NCBI GenBank assembly: GCA_910574455.1
Contig: CAJSYZ010000008.1
Span: 2,420,707-2,484,706, forward strand
DNA length: 64,000 nucleotides
Source of the DNA: Trichaptum fuscoviolaceum
Lineage: Eukaryota > Basidiomycota > Agaricomycetes > Hymenochaetales > Trichaptaceae
Direction: 5' to 3'
Position 1 is the first letter of the stretch; each line of letters opens with the position of its first letter. Below the pieces are notes generated by a model, which made no database searches, was not told the DNA's origin, and was given only the letters and a program-made list of their open reading frames with translations. Of the stretch, positions 34,250-45,749 are shown piece by piece. Position numbers and translations under genes: made by a program.

Positions 34250-35250
34250 GCGTGAAGCGGTTTGAGCTACAAAGTACTGAATGTGCGTCCCAGTCCAGTG
34301 TCAATATACAGTAGTTCAATAGGTTCTCGGCCAGATCTCAGTATATTGGAAGGACAACAGTGCTTTCTGTACGCAGTTGTATCGCATAGTCTTTGACAAT
34401 GCTCAGCGGGGGTATCGGGGAAGTGGCTGGATCTTTGGCTTGTGATTTAGCGTCCAGATCTAACTTGAATTGGTCAGCCTGATACGATGCAGAAGACAGG
34501 TGGCTGGCTAGTGCCAGTAGCAAGATTTCAGCAATTGCCGCTGTTCCCCTCCCTGAATATTTCCTGTCAGAGAAATAAGGCAGATAGATGTTCAGTCGAT
34601 TCGCTGAGTAGCTTCCTTCCAATTGTTGTATGTCCTTCACCTTGTATGGCGTCCAAGAAAGAGTACCGCAGTCACGATTGTGTGGTTCGATATGACACGT
34701 ACGGCATCACGAAAGTTGACTTTCACTGGCGGAGCATGGCGGGCTTTGTAATGTACCGTCATGATTGTGACGCCTTGTATAGCCTTACAGTCACCTTAGA
34801 ATACAAAGCAATATTATGTATTTTCTCCATATGTTTGAAGTCTGATAGTCTTATTACAGTGACAGAGCCATATACTAAGTATATGGTATGCAACTGATGG
34901 TTCACTCAACATAATATATGTGAATTATACAGACAGCACAAGCTTGCTGACCTATGCTAAGTCACGGCAATATGACGTGACATGGCAGTGGCATGGCCAT
35001 AGCATGACAATGTGATGTGACCGGGCTAAGCCATTTACTGCATAGCCTGGGCCACTTCACTGGCTGACAAAGAAGAGATCTTCTTAGATAATATCGGCAC
35101 TGACAAACCGGCCGGATGACCTCGAGACAAAGTAAAAAATTTCATAAATTTCCATTTCACTACTGTACACTACACTACTTTGCTCTCAGAGGAGTCCACA
35201 TAGGATTCTATCATACCAACTCAAAGAGAATTAGAGCCGACATTTAACAA
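34250..35250. repeat. left flank of island 2, ATATGAC/CATGGC words
   Basis: There is no confident gene here. Between about 34900 and 35060 the DNA is dense in related words (AATATATGTG, CAATATGACGTGACATGGC, GGCATGGCCATAGCATGAC, AATGTGATGTGACCGGGC). The same style of words returns at 45085-45490 beyond the last gene of the island. This is compatible with subterminal repeats of a large DNA transposon. Confidence 0.45.
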
Positions 35251-35251
35251 T

Positions 35252-38200
35252 ATGCGCAAGGGCAAGCGAGGGGGCTTTTATTGTCCGGCAGTAGGATGTC
35301 CCAGACATTTTACCTCTCCCTCAGGCATGAAGAATCATGTGAGGACGTGTGCAGTATACGCCGAGGATCTAAAACGTTTGGCGGAGAGGAGGGAGCAGAT
35401 AAAGAGACAGAAGATTGAAGCACCCGAACTGGAGCGGGATAGATTGCAGATGGAGGCAGCAGACGGTCGCGGGCTTGAACATACTGCCATGGACGAAAAT
35501 ACAGATGTGCGTATCTCACAAGATTTTAAGTTGCAGTTAGAATGAATTCAAATTAACATCTGTGTTCAGACCATTGGATTCGAATCAGACTTACCTGTAG
35601 ATCAGCCTGAAGTTCTGACCGGTCGAGGACATCGGAAAAAAGCTCGAATGCCAGGACGCTATAAGGACTTTTGCCCATCTCAGGCTAAGCCACGAAGAAA
35701 GAGGAAGGCGCCTTCAAACGAGATGGAATTAGAGTCGGATAATGTACAGCCTTTAGAAAGCCAGGAGGACCCACCTTTGGATCCCGCAGAGCAACCCCCA
35801 GTTGTCGACGAGCCCATCGTTGCAGTAGCCCCATCTATCGGTGAACGTGTGGCCACAGCTTGGAGTACCATAAGGAATGTTTTTGGCTTGGCACGAGAAT
35901 ATCAAGCACAGCCAACGCGCGTCCCGACCTCGGATGTCTTCCCAGTTGCGCAGGAGGTACCTTCGATAATGGAGACAATTAGCCCATATCCAAACTTATC
36001 ATCTTTTCGTTTCGCTCACATGTGGTCTTCCATCTCGCGATACTCGAAGTCCATCCAAGAACGGACGTTGGAACTGTTCCTTCGACCCGACTCCTAAAGT
36101 CGGAATTTGATGGTGTGGACATGAAAAAATTAGAGGAGAAGGTGTTGGACGGTAGCGTACCTTGGGGGGATTCTAAGCAGGGATGGCGGAATGAAACTGT
36201 CACGATTAAGATCCCTCTAAGTGGAAAGAAAAACGTTGGACTTGGCGAAAAAGAGAAGACCGAAGGCGTACCGTTCAAAGTCGAAAAGTTTTGGCATCAA
36301 CCAATCATCCCTGTGATCAAGTCAATTCTGACTTCCAATGAGGCCCTCGGTTTCCACTACGAGCCCTTCAAACAGACCTGGTGTCGTCCGGAGTTCCCAG
36401 AAACTCCAGTGCGCGTGTACGATGAATTATTCACTGGAGACGCATGGCTCAAGGAACATGAGAGCGTGAAACAGCTGGAACTTCCAGCAGACGAACCTGA
36501 TATATATCCCCGCGCAATTGCAGGGATCATGCTATGGTCCGACGCGACACATGTTGCCGAGTTCGGGCAGCAGTCAGTCTGGCCAATTTATCTGGCCCTG
36601 GGCAACCAGTCGAAGTACGAAAGAGCGAGATCCGGTTCACATGCAATGCATCATATTGCATATTTACCATCAGTAAGTGTCTCGTCAATCGTAAGATAGA
36701 ATTCTAACTCACATTCATTGTAGATAAAAAAAGAAGATTGAGGACTTCATCATGGCAACAACGGGTGCTAAGACAGTTTCTAGAGCCATTCTGACTCACT
36801 GTCGGCGCGAGCTATTCCATGCCTGTTGGATGCTCTTGCTGAGTGACCCTGAGTTCCTTAAGGCCTATACTCATGGTTTGGTCATTACGTGCGCCGATGG
36901 CATCACTCGAAGGATTTTCCCTCGTATTCTCACATATTCAGCTGACTATCCAGAGAAGTAAGTGACCACCACTTTGAGCTCGACACAAGACTAACAATCC
37001 ACTTACACTTTAGGGTGCTCATTGCAACAATTCGTGACTTGGGGACATATCCCTGCCCTCGTTGCACGATCGAGAAGAAACATATCCATTCCCTTGGAAT
37101 GAAAAGGGACATGCGCAATCGCGCGACGAAGGCTCGTCACGATAACGCGCGGACTATCGGCAGAAAATCAAGTTAGCACGAGATAAAATTTATAAGGATC
37201 ATTTGGCCGTCACCAACGAGTATACTGAGGCGTACCTGGGTTCAGAGTCTTTAGTGCCAACTGAGGTATGATTTTAAATGACTACTCACAAGAATTGAGG
37301 CCTGATGTCGTCAATTAACATAGAACGCGTTCTCCAAATGTTTGTCGCCATATGGGTTTGACTTTTTTAGGATGTTGCGCGTAGACTTACTTCATGAAGT
37401 CGAACTGGGACTTTTTAAAATGGTATTCGCCCATCTTATTCGAATGCTTCAGAGCCTTGGGGACGATCGAATCAGAACGTTAAATAGACGGTAGGAAGAA
37501 CAGCTCACTTATATTTTCCATTAGATTAAAATCCTACTCAATTTTAGATACGCTCGCGTCCCATCATTCGGAGCGTCCGACGCGGACATACGCAACTTTC
37601 CAGATAATGTCTCTGAAATGAAAAAGTTGGCTGCACGGGACTTCGAAGATCTCATACAGGTGAGTTTGCTACATTATTCTCCCGTATAAAAGAACTCCTG
37701 CTTACCTGAATTGGAGTGTGCAATACCATGTTTTGAAGGTCTCTTCCTGCCAGGAGACGATGAGAAGATCACAACTCTCCTCTATACGATGACAGCATGG
37801 CATGGCTTGGCAAAGCTCCGAATCCATTCAGAAATAACATTGGAACTATTGCAACGGGAGACAGTTAGATTAGGGGAAGAACTCAGAAGATTTCAGAAGG
37901 ACATTTGTCCACATTACGAGACTTACGAGTCAGACCGCGAAGCCCAGGCCCGTGTTCGTGCTGCCACAGCTCGTGCCAACGCTCAAGGAAAATCTCAAGC
38001 AGAACCGGGCTCAGGGACAAAGAAATGGAAGGTCTTCAACCTCCACACTTCAAAAATCCATGCACTGGGCGACTACGTTGAGGAAATCAGGTTATATGGT
38101 ACGACGGACGGTTACTCCACTCACCCCGTAAGTAACAGAAGTAAACGATAGCTTGGGTTTGCTGACGCTCTGTAGGGTGAGCACGAGCATAGAAGATCCA

Positions 38201-39492
38201 AGGCACGATACCGTTGCTCGAATAAAAGAAATGCGGAACCACAGATATTGCGGGCTCTCGCTCTCGAATACGAACTCAGATACCGGGCCCAGATACTCCG
38301 TATCTTGGGCGTAGACATACCTTTCGGAACAGGCGAATCACGCACATTTAACTCCTCGACTGACCGATTCTCTGCGAGCACCGATCTTCATATGCAGTAC
38401 AATATTGCACTCAGCGAGCGCGACAAAGTTGATATTGCGACCTATATGCATTCCGGATTTCAGGATGATCCTGGCTTTGAGGTTCGAAATACAAGAAACT
38501 CACTCTCATTAACTTCCGTCTGATCAATTCCTTCAGGACTTCTATCCCCGCCTCAAAGACCATTGTCTTGCCCGCATCAAAAATATCGACACCTTGGGGG
38601 AAGACCTCGAATTCACAGAGGACGAACGCAACTCTCTGCATTTCTACAATGATTTACTATACGGCCATCCAAAAATTCAATTTAACTTCACCACTTACGA
38701 TGTTCGACGAGAACGCAGTGTCGTCAATCCTGACACAGCCAAACGCTGCGTCATGCTGGCAAACGGGGAGGACGAAGGCGACGACATGCGCCATCCTTTT
38801 TGGTACGCTCGGGTGCTGGCTGTATTCCATGTGAAAGCTACGCACGAGCCATCAAAGACGAAAAATGAGCGTATCGACGTCCTGTTCGTGCGCTGGTTAG
38901 GTATCGATCCGGAATGGAATGGAGGAGACTCACATCGTCGATTAGATCGCGTAGGTTACGTGCCCTATGGCGACTCAGGTAGTCCTGCCTTCGGCTTCGT
39001 CGACCCAAATACTATCATACGGGCATGTCACCTAATCCCCGCCTTTCATTTGGGTCGTACGACGAGCCTTCTTCCACCTTCGCGGTTCAGAGACGAGGGG
39101 GGAGATTTTGTTAATTATTATATCAATCGGTGAGATATCACTGTGTCTCACCTTCTAAGTTTCTGAGACCAACTCAACCGCTATTTCCTTCAACAGTTTT
39201 GCTTCGCGATATCTTGATGCGTTATTTGGGATTCGGGATAGGGCACGTCGACCCAGCTGTGCGAGCCCAGCCAGAATTCAGTCCAGGCGAATTCGTTAGT
39301 GTTCTCAACGCTCTTGAAGATACTGGGCTTGACGATGAACCCGACGACACCACAAATATCGATGAAAACGAGGCACTTGAAACCGAGTCTGACGCGGGCG
39401 ACAATTTTGATCCAGAGCCAGAGCCTGACTCAAACGATTCTGACGATGAGCCGGTCCCAGATTTCACTGTCGAGCCCAACGCTAGCTTATAA
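35252..39492 (+). mobile_element. Plavaka-type (CMC superfamily) transposase, copy 2, with two frameshifts
   Basis: It opens with a zinc-finger-like segment (YCPAVGCPRHFTSPSGMKNH) and a coiled, acidic linker. The family core follows: KFWHQPIIPVIKSILTSNEA, IAGIMLWSDATHVAEFGQQS with VWPIYLALGNQSKYERA, the block RRELFHACWMLLLSDPEFLK, ILTYSADYPEK-VLIATIRDL with CPRCTI, MLRVDLLHEVELGLFKMVFA, RYARVPSFGASDADIRNFPD, CAIPCFEGLFLPGDDEKITT with MTAWHGLAKLRIHSE, and IHALGDYVEEIRLYGTTDGY. Next come GEHEHRRSKARYRC, the region up to GYVPYGDSGSPAFGFVDPNT, and DILMRYLGFGIGHVDPAV with an acidic tail ending at 39492. Two single-base losses are needed to read through: near 36093 (LELFLRPDS to KSEFDGVDMKKLEE) and near 37149 (RHDNAR to DYRQKIKLARDKIYKDHL). 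The copy is probably inactive unless these are consensus errors. Confidence 0.88.
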
Positions 39493-39498
39493 TTAATG

Positions 39499-39506
39499 TC
39501 TCACTC

Positions 39507-39541
<35 letters not shown>
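39499..39541. repeat. (TC)n microsatellite
   Basis: An almost uninterrupted TC dinucleotide run starts a few bases after the transposase stop. Confidence 0.9.
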
Positions 39542-39544
<3 letters not shown>

Positions 39545-39554
39545 ATCCATCTGT

Positions 39555-39945
39555 ACAACGTATCTTAACTCTACTAGCGAAGCATAATATTTATCTATAA
39601 TTTATCTATATTTTTTGCTACACAACCAGGAGCGCCCTAGATGGGGGCTGATGGTGGAACGGAAGCAAAAAGGACTTCCATCTAAATGTGGACGTCGGGC
39701 TGAACACTCGTAAAGATCCCGTGTGACTCTCATACCTAACTTGAAACTCACAGCCACATCTGGTATGCAAATCACACGGGATTTTACGAGTGATAAGCGC
39801 GACGCCCAAATTTAGATAGAAGTCCTTTTTGCTTCCGTTCTGCCATCAGCCCCCATCTAGGGCGCTCCTGGTTGTGTCGCAAAAAAAATCTGTAAATTAT
39901 AGATAAAATTGTGCTTCGCATATTAGACTCAAAGTAAGATATTCT
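39555..39945. mobile_element. foldback / long-TIR MITE
   Basis: Left-arm words (GCGAAGCATAATA.TTATCTATAA at 39577, CACAACCAGGAGCGCCCTAG at about 39622, then ATGGGGGCTGATGG and GGAAGCAAAAAGGACTTC) return in reverse complement on the right (GAAGTCCTTTTTGCTTCCGT, CCATCAGCCCCCATCTAGGG, CGCTCCTGGTTGTGTCGC, TGCTTCGCATATTA, ending about 39925). Arms are about 130 bp with few mismatches and leave a spacer of about 70 bp. Weak similarity extends outward (TATCTTA on both sides). No open frame spans it. It sits precisely between the transposase stop and the Spt5-like gene. The single-stranded form should fold into a long hairpin. Confidence 0.85.
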
Positions 39946-40039
39946 CTTCGTGGAGAATTTAAATAAAAAAAAAGAGAAAACGTCGTTCTAATAACATGTT
40001 GAACGACGATGAAAAAACAGGAAAAAAAAGGCTCGATAA

Positions 40040-42928
40040 ATGATGATGTCCGAGTCGTCGAGTGCCTCGACAAGTGTCGGTTATCCCTCCAAGGCTGTCG
40101 CTGATGCACGCGTGCTCCAGTACCTGGATCTTGAGGCGGAAGCTGAGAGTGACGAGGATGAAGAGGATGTAGATCCAGAGGAACTCGGTATGTGCTTAAG
40201 GCCCGGGGCCCCCCTCCCCGATAACAGACGATTGTTAATTTCAAATTCAGAGCACTTCCTCGTTGACGATGAGGCTGACGACGACGTCCGGCCTTTGGAC
40301 TTCACGAGGCTCTACAGCTCTGGGGATGCCGTAGCTCGCGAGACGGAGGAGCTGGAAGCCCTAGCTGCATTGGCCAGGTGGAAGGAAAGACGCGACACCG
40401 CCTTTGCAGACGCCATACTGCATGGGTCTGAAAATCTCCCGGGACTCGTCGAGCCTGTCGACAGGACGTACTGGATGGTGCACGTAAGGGTAAGTCTGTA
40501 TTTCGTACATTGGTATTCGCGGGTTTACTAAGGAATCCAACCAGCGGACCTATGAGGAACATACGGCTAGGCAACTCGCCCCGACTCTCCCTACCGGGTT
40601 TCACGCATTCGCAGTGCGAGGGCTTTCAGGCCGTATCTACGTGTCTGTGCCGGCAGAGGTGCCCCACGCCGACCGCGTAATCAAGCGGTTTGGCGCTCCC
40701 ATTTCGAAGGCGTACGTCCATAGGCGGGTCATCCCTTTGCTTGAGCAGGAGAGAAGGCTGGTAGATCTGCAGATGGGGCTTTTCGGGGACGCGTCGAGGA
40801 CTTTTGCGGTCGGGTCTTGGGTGAGAATCACGAGCGGTCTGTACGCCGGTGATGTGGGGAAGGTGTATCACTCGACGTCAACCAGCGACGTGATACAAGT
40901 ACTCGTCGCACCCAGAATTCCCCAGGACCCATCGGAGTATTACCGCCACTCTCGCAAAGGATATCCGATGAACCGTCCCGATCCCACTCTGTGCGTCCTC
41001 GACAACGTATCGGACGGCGACCTCGAGCAAGGTCCAGTGGCGCACTCGTTCAGAGTCGGTGATGAGGTGTACCTCATTAACGGCCTGCAACTTCTGACGG
41101 TGCAGGGCCTGCATTACGCGAGGCCCATGCAGAGACCGAGTGCAAGGGACGTGTGGTTGTTCACTGTGGCCGGCTGCGATACTGTGCTGGAGACGAACAG
41201 GAGTTTCTTAGGTTCCGGGGATTCGGTGGAGATTTTTCGAGGCGTGGCCAAGGACGTACTTGGGATCGTTCTTCGCGTAGACGGAGAGTCGGTGGAAGTA
41301 GATCATGCGGAGGACGTGACGACGTATGCAAATATGTCGGACGTCCGCCGCATCTTTTCACCGGGAGACTCCGTAGCCGTGAGGCTTGGTCCCCATGAGG
41401 GCAGCAGCGGGCTAGTGAGTGCGGTTCAGGACATGAGTCTCCATGGAGTTCAGTACACGGAGGTTACTGTCCTTCTCGGTAATGGATCCGACCAGGTAAG
41501 ATATGCATGTCACTCTCATCTCATATATTAACGAATAACGTCAATTAACAACAGATAACGGTTCTCGACGCGGCGCTGGAGAACGTCAAGGAATCCCTTC
41601 AACTTCGAAGTGTGCCGACTGTGCGCACGATTTCACTCCACGCCACGCATGGCACTCCGCGGGCTAACCCTGCGCTATACCGGACGGTGTTCGTCATTCC
41701 CCTGCGGAGGATTGGTCGAATCCGTGGAACAAGGACCAACGGGACCATGACGACCTACTTGGTTGAGCATGGCGGGAAGCTGAACTCCGAGTGGATCGTG
41801 TTCAGTCCGTCGGACCTGGTTTTTACGTGAGTGTTCTGATTTTCAATGAATAAGAGTAGAAGATGCTCAACTTTATATAGCGACTCTTGGATTAAGGCAG
41901 ACGGTGCTTCATTCGACGATGTCAATGAAGCAAAAAAAATTCTTGGTATATTCGAACAACGTGGATTCAATCCTATCTGGAAGTCGGTCAAAGAGGGTAA
42001 ACTGTTACCTGGAGCAGTTATTCACAAGCCCCCATACATCGACACGCTCTCAACTACGTATCATGGGGTATACGTGTGTAAGCGAAAAAAATTTGGATTC
42101 CTTTATGGTTCAAACGGCAAAGGCAAGGCACTCGTGACATGGGAGAGTGATCAGCAAGTCAACGTGTTCAATGCGTCCGACGTCATTTCCATGTAAGTTA
42201 TCCTAACTCTCTGAACTTTGAGTTGACTTAACATGCTGCCTGCGTATAGGAAAACGAGTCGACGACTCAATGGTCAGCCTGCAGGGGACATGCGTGTCTT
42301 GCGGCGCAATTGCAGAGATTTGTTTGGGACGGACTTCAGATACCGTCTGACGCTGTCTGGCCCCAAACAGACCCTCAAGACCAAGAAGTCCTCCAAGCAC
42401 ACGGTCAACGAGGAGTTAGCTTCTGCTGCTCTCCGGCCTCCAATTGATCTCGAGAAAGGAGTGGCGCCGGATCACCCTTGTTATTTCTTGCTCCGAGACG
42501 ACTATGTGGATGTCTTCGAGCGATACTACGTGACGTTGCGCTTCGTGCCTGGTTGTACGAGTCCCAAAAGCGTCGATGGCAAGACTGCCTGGACAACGCC
42601 TCCCGATTCACCGACGAAACGTCTGAACCGAGACGTGGCGCTCACGTTCAAGACACAAGACATGCGAACAAGGACAGAGTTCGTGCCCGTGTCAAGCCTT
42701 GAATTGTGCAGGCCGAAGGTTCAGAAAGGTGAAGTCGCGTTGGTGATAGATGGCCCAGACGCGGGGACTATCGTGTTCCCAACTCGCTACGATAAATCGG
42801 AAGGGCTTGGGAAGAAGGCGATGTACTGTAAGTTGAAGGCGAACGCGAAGAAGAAGGAGGAGGTCCTTTATCGTACGGACATTCTAACTCGTGTTACACG
42901 CAAAGCGGACGGACCACCTGCATCATAG
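40040..42928 (+). CDS. Spt5-like NGN-KOW protein
   Basis: Five uninterrupted exons join cleanly, for example MVHVR|RTYEEHTARQLAPTLP after a GTAAGT..CCAG intron. An acidic N-terminus (DLEAEAESDEDEEDVDPEEL) is followed by an NGN-like domain (YWMVHVRRTYEEH, then VRGLSGRIYVSVPAEVPHAD, VIKRFGAPISKAYVHRRVIP). Repeated KOW-like modules come next: VGSWVRITSGLYAGDVGKVY; FRVGDEVYLINGLQLLTVQG; SGDSVEIFRGVAKDVLGIVL; FSPGDSVAVRLGPHEGSSGL; and several weaker ones towards the C-terminus. This is the order of eukaryotic Spt5 (acidic, NGN, KOW array), the elongation factor that clamps RNA polymerase II. It lacks an obvious CTR heptad tail and differs strongly in sequence, so I read it as a divergent paralogue, not the housekeeping SPT5. 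It is co-oriented with the Plavaka gene upstream and the DUF6698 gene downstream. Confidence 0.7.
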
Positions 42929-43248
42929 AGTAATTTATTCTTATGTATTTTTGGATCAATATATACTGGCTACAATGTCAAAAGCCATTTTGTCTTCCTT
43001 CAGTCAGCGATGGCGAGAACTACTGTCTCAAGCCGTATTAAGATAAGATTCAAAACTAGCGCGATGACTGACGCGTAAAGGTCACGAGACAGTCAAACAA
43101 AGGTAAATCGTTGACATATATGGAAATGCCGTTGCTAATGCCTTAAATAGGTGAGGACCCTTGATAGAAGAAATTTTCATCAACTTCTTTCTTCCTCGAC
43201 TAAGAAGCGTCCCCGCCTCTAACGTACAAGCGCACCGCCGATCATTCA
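42929..43248. other. intergenic, promoter of the DUF6698 gene
   Basis: These 320 bp between stop and start hold no gene. A TATA-like stretch (ATATATAC) lies near 42960. A CT-rich tract (CTTCTTTCTTCCTC) just upstream of the next ATG is typical of fungal promoters. Confidence 0.35.
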
Positions 43249-44955
43249 ATGAGGCAGATAGGTAACAGCAGCGCTCCCCCGCCCCCGACGCCTTCCCATT
43301 ATGGGTCGAACGCATACGGAGCAGGCGGTCACACTCCGACGCCTCAGTGGATGCTCCCCGCCCCCGCCCCCACCCCCCGTAGCGGCTCTGCAGCCTCCGA
43401 CGCTAGTTTCAATAGCCAGCCTTCACAGCATCCGGGACAGGCGGCGGTCTTTTATAATGGCTCGGTTGGTTTGGTGAATGGCGGTCACATCGACCCTAAC
43501 CTTCTCCCCCCACCATCAAACCAGCTCGCTGCGCAGCCTTCCCCGGATGTGTCGCATCCGCAAAAAAAGCGCAAAACGATTGTGGATGCGGTCTCCACCA
43601 CAGAAGGGACAAGCACGAAGTGAGTAGTTGATCGCAAGCCATAACGTTCTTCACTGACTATTCCCAGAAAAAAAGAGAGTGCCCTTTACCATGCAGGACG
43701 TCAAGTCGGAAGATGGGAGGAAGGGATTGTGGATTTCCTCTCAATTATAACTACGGGCAGACTCGCAGCAGCAGAGATGGATGTACGCGACACCTCCGAT
43801 GCGTAAGTTCCTTCCTAGCTTAATTAGATATACATTCATTCCATCTGCGCAGGGAGGATTTATTGGCGGGAAAATGGAACCGACTGGTTGCAAGACATCC
43901 CTGGATAGAGGCCGAGATTGACAAAGTTCGTGAAGTCACTGCGTCAAAAGACGTAAGTACTATAGTGTCACGAGGAGCTTCGTTATTAATTTTTGTGTTC
44001 TCAGCTCAATGGCGGGAGGGGACAAGCGCGGGCCGAGGACGCTAACCTCCTTAAGAATTTTATCGCGAACTTTTTTGAATTTGGTACACCGAAAATACCC
44101 GCCAAAAAAGACAGGGGAATCAATAATATCAAGTGCTTGTACCAACTTGCACCGATTGGGACTTTCGGGGGCGAAATGAGTGATGCTCAGTAAGTGTTTT
44201 AGTTTTTTTTGTACATACACATTACTAACTGCATGCAACAAGGGTACTTCGCAGCCTTCAAGGCGAAGAAAAAGATACTGTTGCCTGGCGACCTCAGTCT
44301 CATGTTGTACAAAAATGAAGAATTTGACCCGCAAGACGAGTTCAAAGGGTTCCTTCAGGGTGAAATACCTATGAAAGTAAGTCTTAAAATGTATACAGTC
44401 ATATCCATCTTACGAAAGGCTTCAGGTTGGTGTTACGATTTCCTACGGAAGATCAGTTGCGGAAGAGGACGAGCCTAACGACCCGGGCAATCGTCCTGCT
44501 CGTGGCATCGCCCATATCCACAAGCAGCGTGAAGTCACCCCGGAGTTCATCGCATATTGCTGTGTGCATGTATGTGAATCCACACTTTGAAACTGAATGC
44601 GCAGCTGAAAGTGTCTACAGGCCCATTATGCACTTTCTTCGTCGACGACGCTCACATTCGTTTCCAAGTCGAGTTCGTTCAGCTACACCGCATATTACAA
44701 TGCGATACTGGAGCTTTTTTATATACAGACGGATGCCTGGAAAGAGGAGAGCTTCTGACCGAGTGGAACAAGTACGTCTTTTACTTCTGGGATCAGATTA
44801 CATTACTGATTATGACTCTTAGACGTGTGTATGGGGAACAACTTGATGACTCCGGCTCTATTCTCACTAACGAGGAGATGTTTCCTCCGGATTGTCTGGC
44901 TTACAAGATGTACCAGCGAGCTCTGGCTCGACGCGAAAGCGAAGCGCAGGAATAA
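43249..44955 (+). CDS. DUF6698-family protein
   Basis: A Pro/Ser-rich N-terminus (MRQIGNSSAPPPPTPSHYGS) with a basic patch (PQKKRKTI) joins through short introns to a folded domain. The pieces are ALYHAGRQVGRWEEGIVDFL; KWNRLVARHPWIEAEIDKVR; ANLLKNFIANFFEFGTPKIP and DRGINNIKCLYQLAPIG; KKILLPGDLSLMLYKNEEFD with KGFLQGEIPMK; REVTPEFIAYCCVH; and LLTEWNKYVFYF. The order and the motifs (DRGI..LAP, DLSLMLYK.E.FDP.DE.KGFLQGE, VTP.FIAY, W.KYVF) are those of DUF6698, a family of unknown function expanded in mushroom-forming fungi. All exons stay open. It ends the co-oriented gene trio of island 2, before the ATATG-rich right flank. Confidence 0.75.
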
Positions 44956-45059
44956 TTTGCGGGGGCGCGCTCGACAAAACGACCAATAGTAAAATTTGTT
45001 GCTTACGTGTCAATAGAACCAAATACAGAATGATTTCTAATGTGCTATTTATGGTGTGA

Positions 45060-45500
45060 TGACGGGCTTTTCCGAGCTGTCTATATTTGAGTTACCGCTA
45101 TCGTATGATCTGGTCATATGCCTCGTTACCAAAATATGACGCTGCTATACCATCTGGCACTTTGATGCAATATGTACAGTATATTGTAATCCTACGCAAT
45201 ATAGCTCAAAATCATCATATGACACTGTTCTACCATATGGCATTGTCATGTAAGCTCATGAAATATGTCGCCGTCGTACAATATGTGCGGACGGCACAAT
45301 CTTGCCTCACGTTACCGTGTATTGCCATATGTTGAAACTCCGCCATATGGCGCGACCTTGCAATGATGCCGCCATATTTCAAGCGTGGGTAAACAGGGGA
45401 CGCAGCATGTTAATCTGTCCCCCAGTATGGCAGGCCATTACATTCAATATAGGCTTTACAAGGCTACTACAATGCCACTGCAAGTAATATGCGACTTTCG
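45060..45500. repeat. right flank of island 2, ATATG-word cluster
   Basis: About ten ATATG-centred words lie in roughly 400 bp, in several contexts and both orientations: GGTCATATGCC, AAAATATGACG, GCAATATGTAC, ATCATATGACACTG, CCATATGGC (twice), AAATATGTCG, CAATATGTGCG, GCCATATGTTG, TAATATGCGAC. There is no coding potential. They mirror the denser part of the left flank at 34.9-35.06 kb. Confidence 0.6.
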
Positions 45501-45749
45501 TGATGACGTACCTTGGATTCAAGGTTTATCCCACGCCTCAACTAGAACCGCGATAGTCAGGACTTGAAGTCTTCATCCTCTAAGCATGCGACACTATTGC
45601 ATATCTCCACATTTAGATATACAATGACCTCATGCCAGTAGATGCCAATACAGTCTGACGTGACTATTATATGTAGCTGTTCTTAAAGTATGTCAACAAA
45701 GTTGTACACCAGAAAAATATGGTTTAGAAAGGTAAATATCAGTCAGACC
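45501..45749. other. intergenic
   Basis: No feature is visible between the word cluster and the APH-like stop. Confidence 0.3.
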
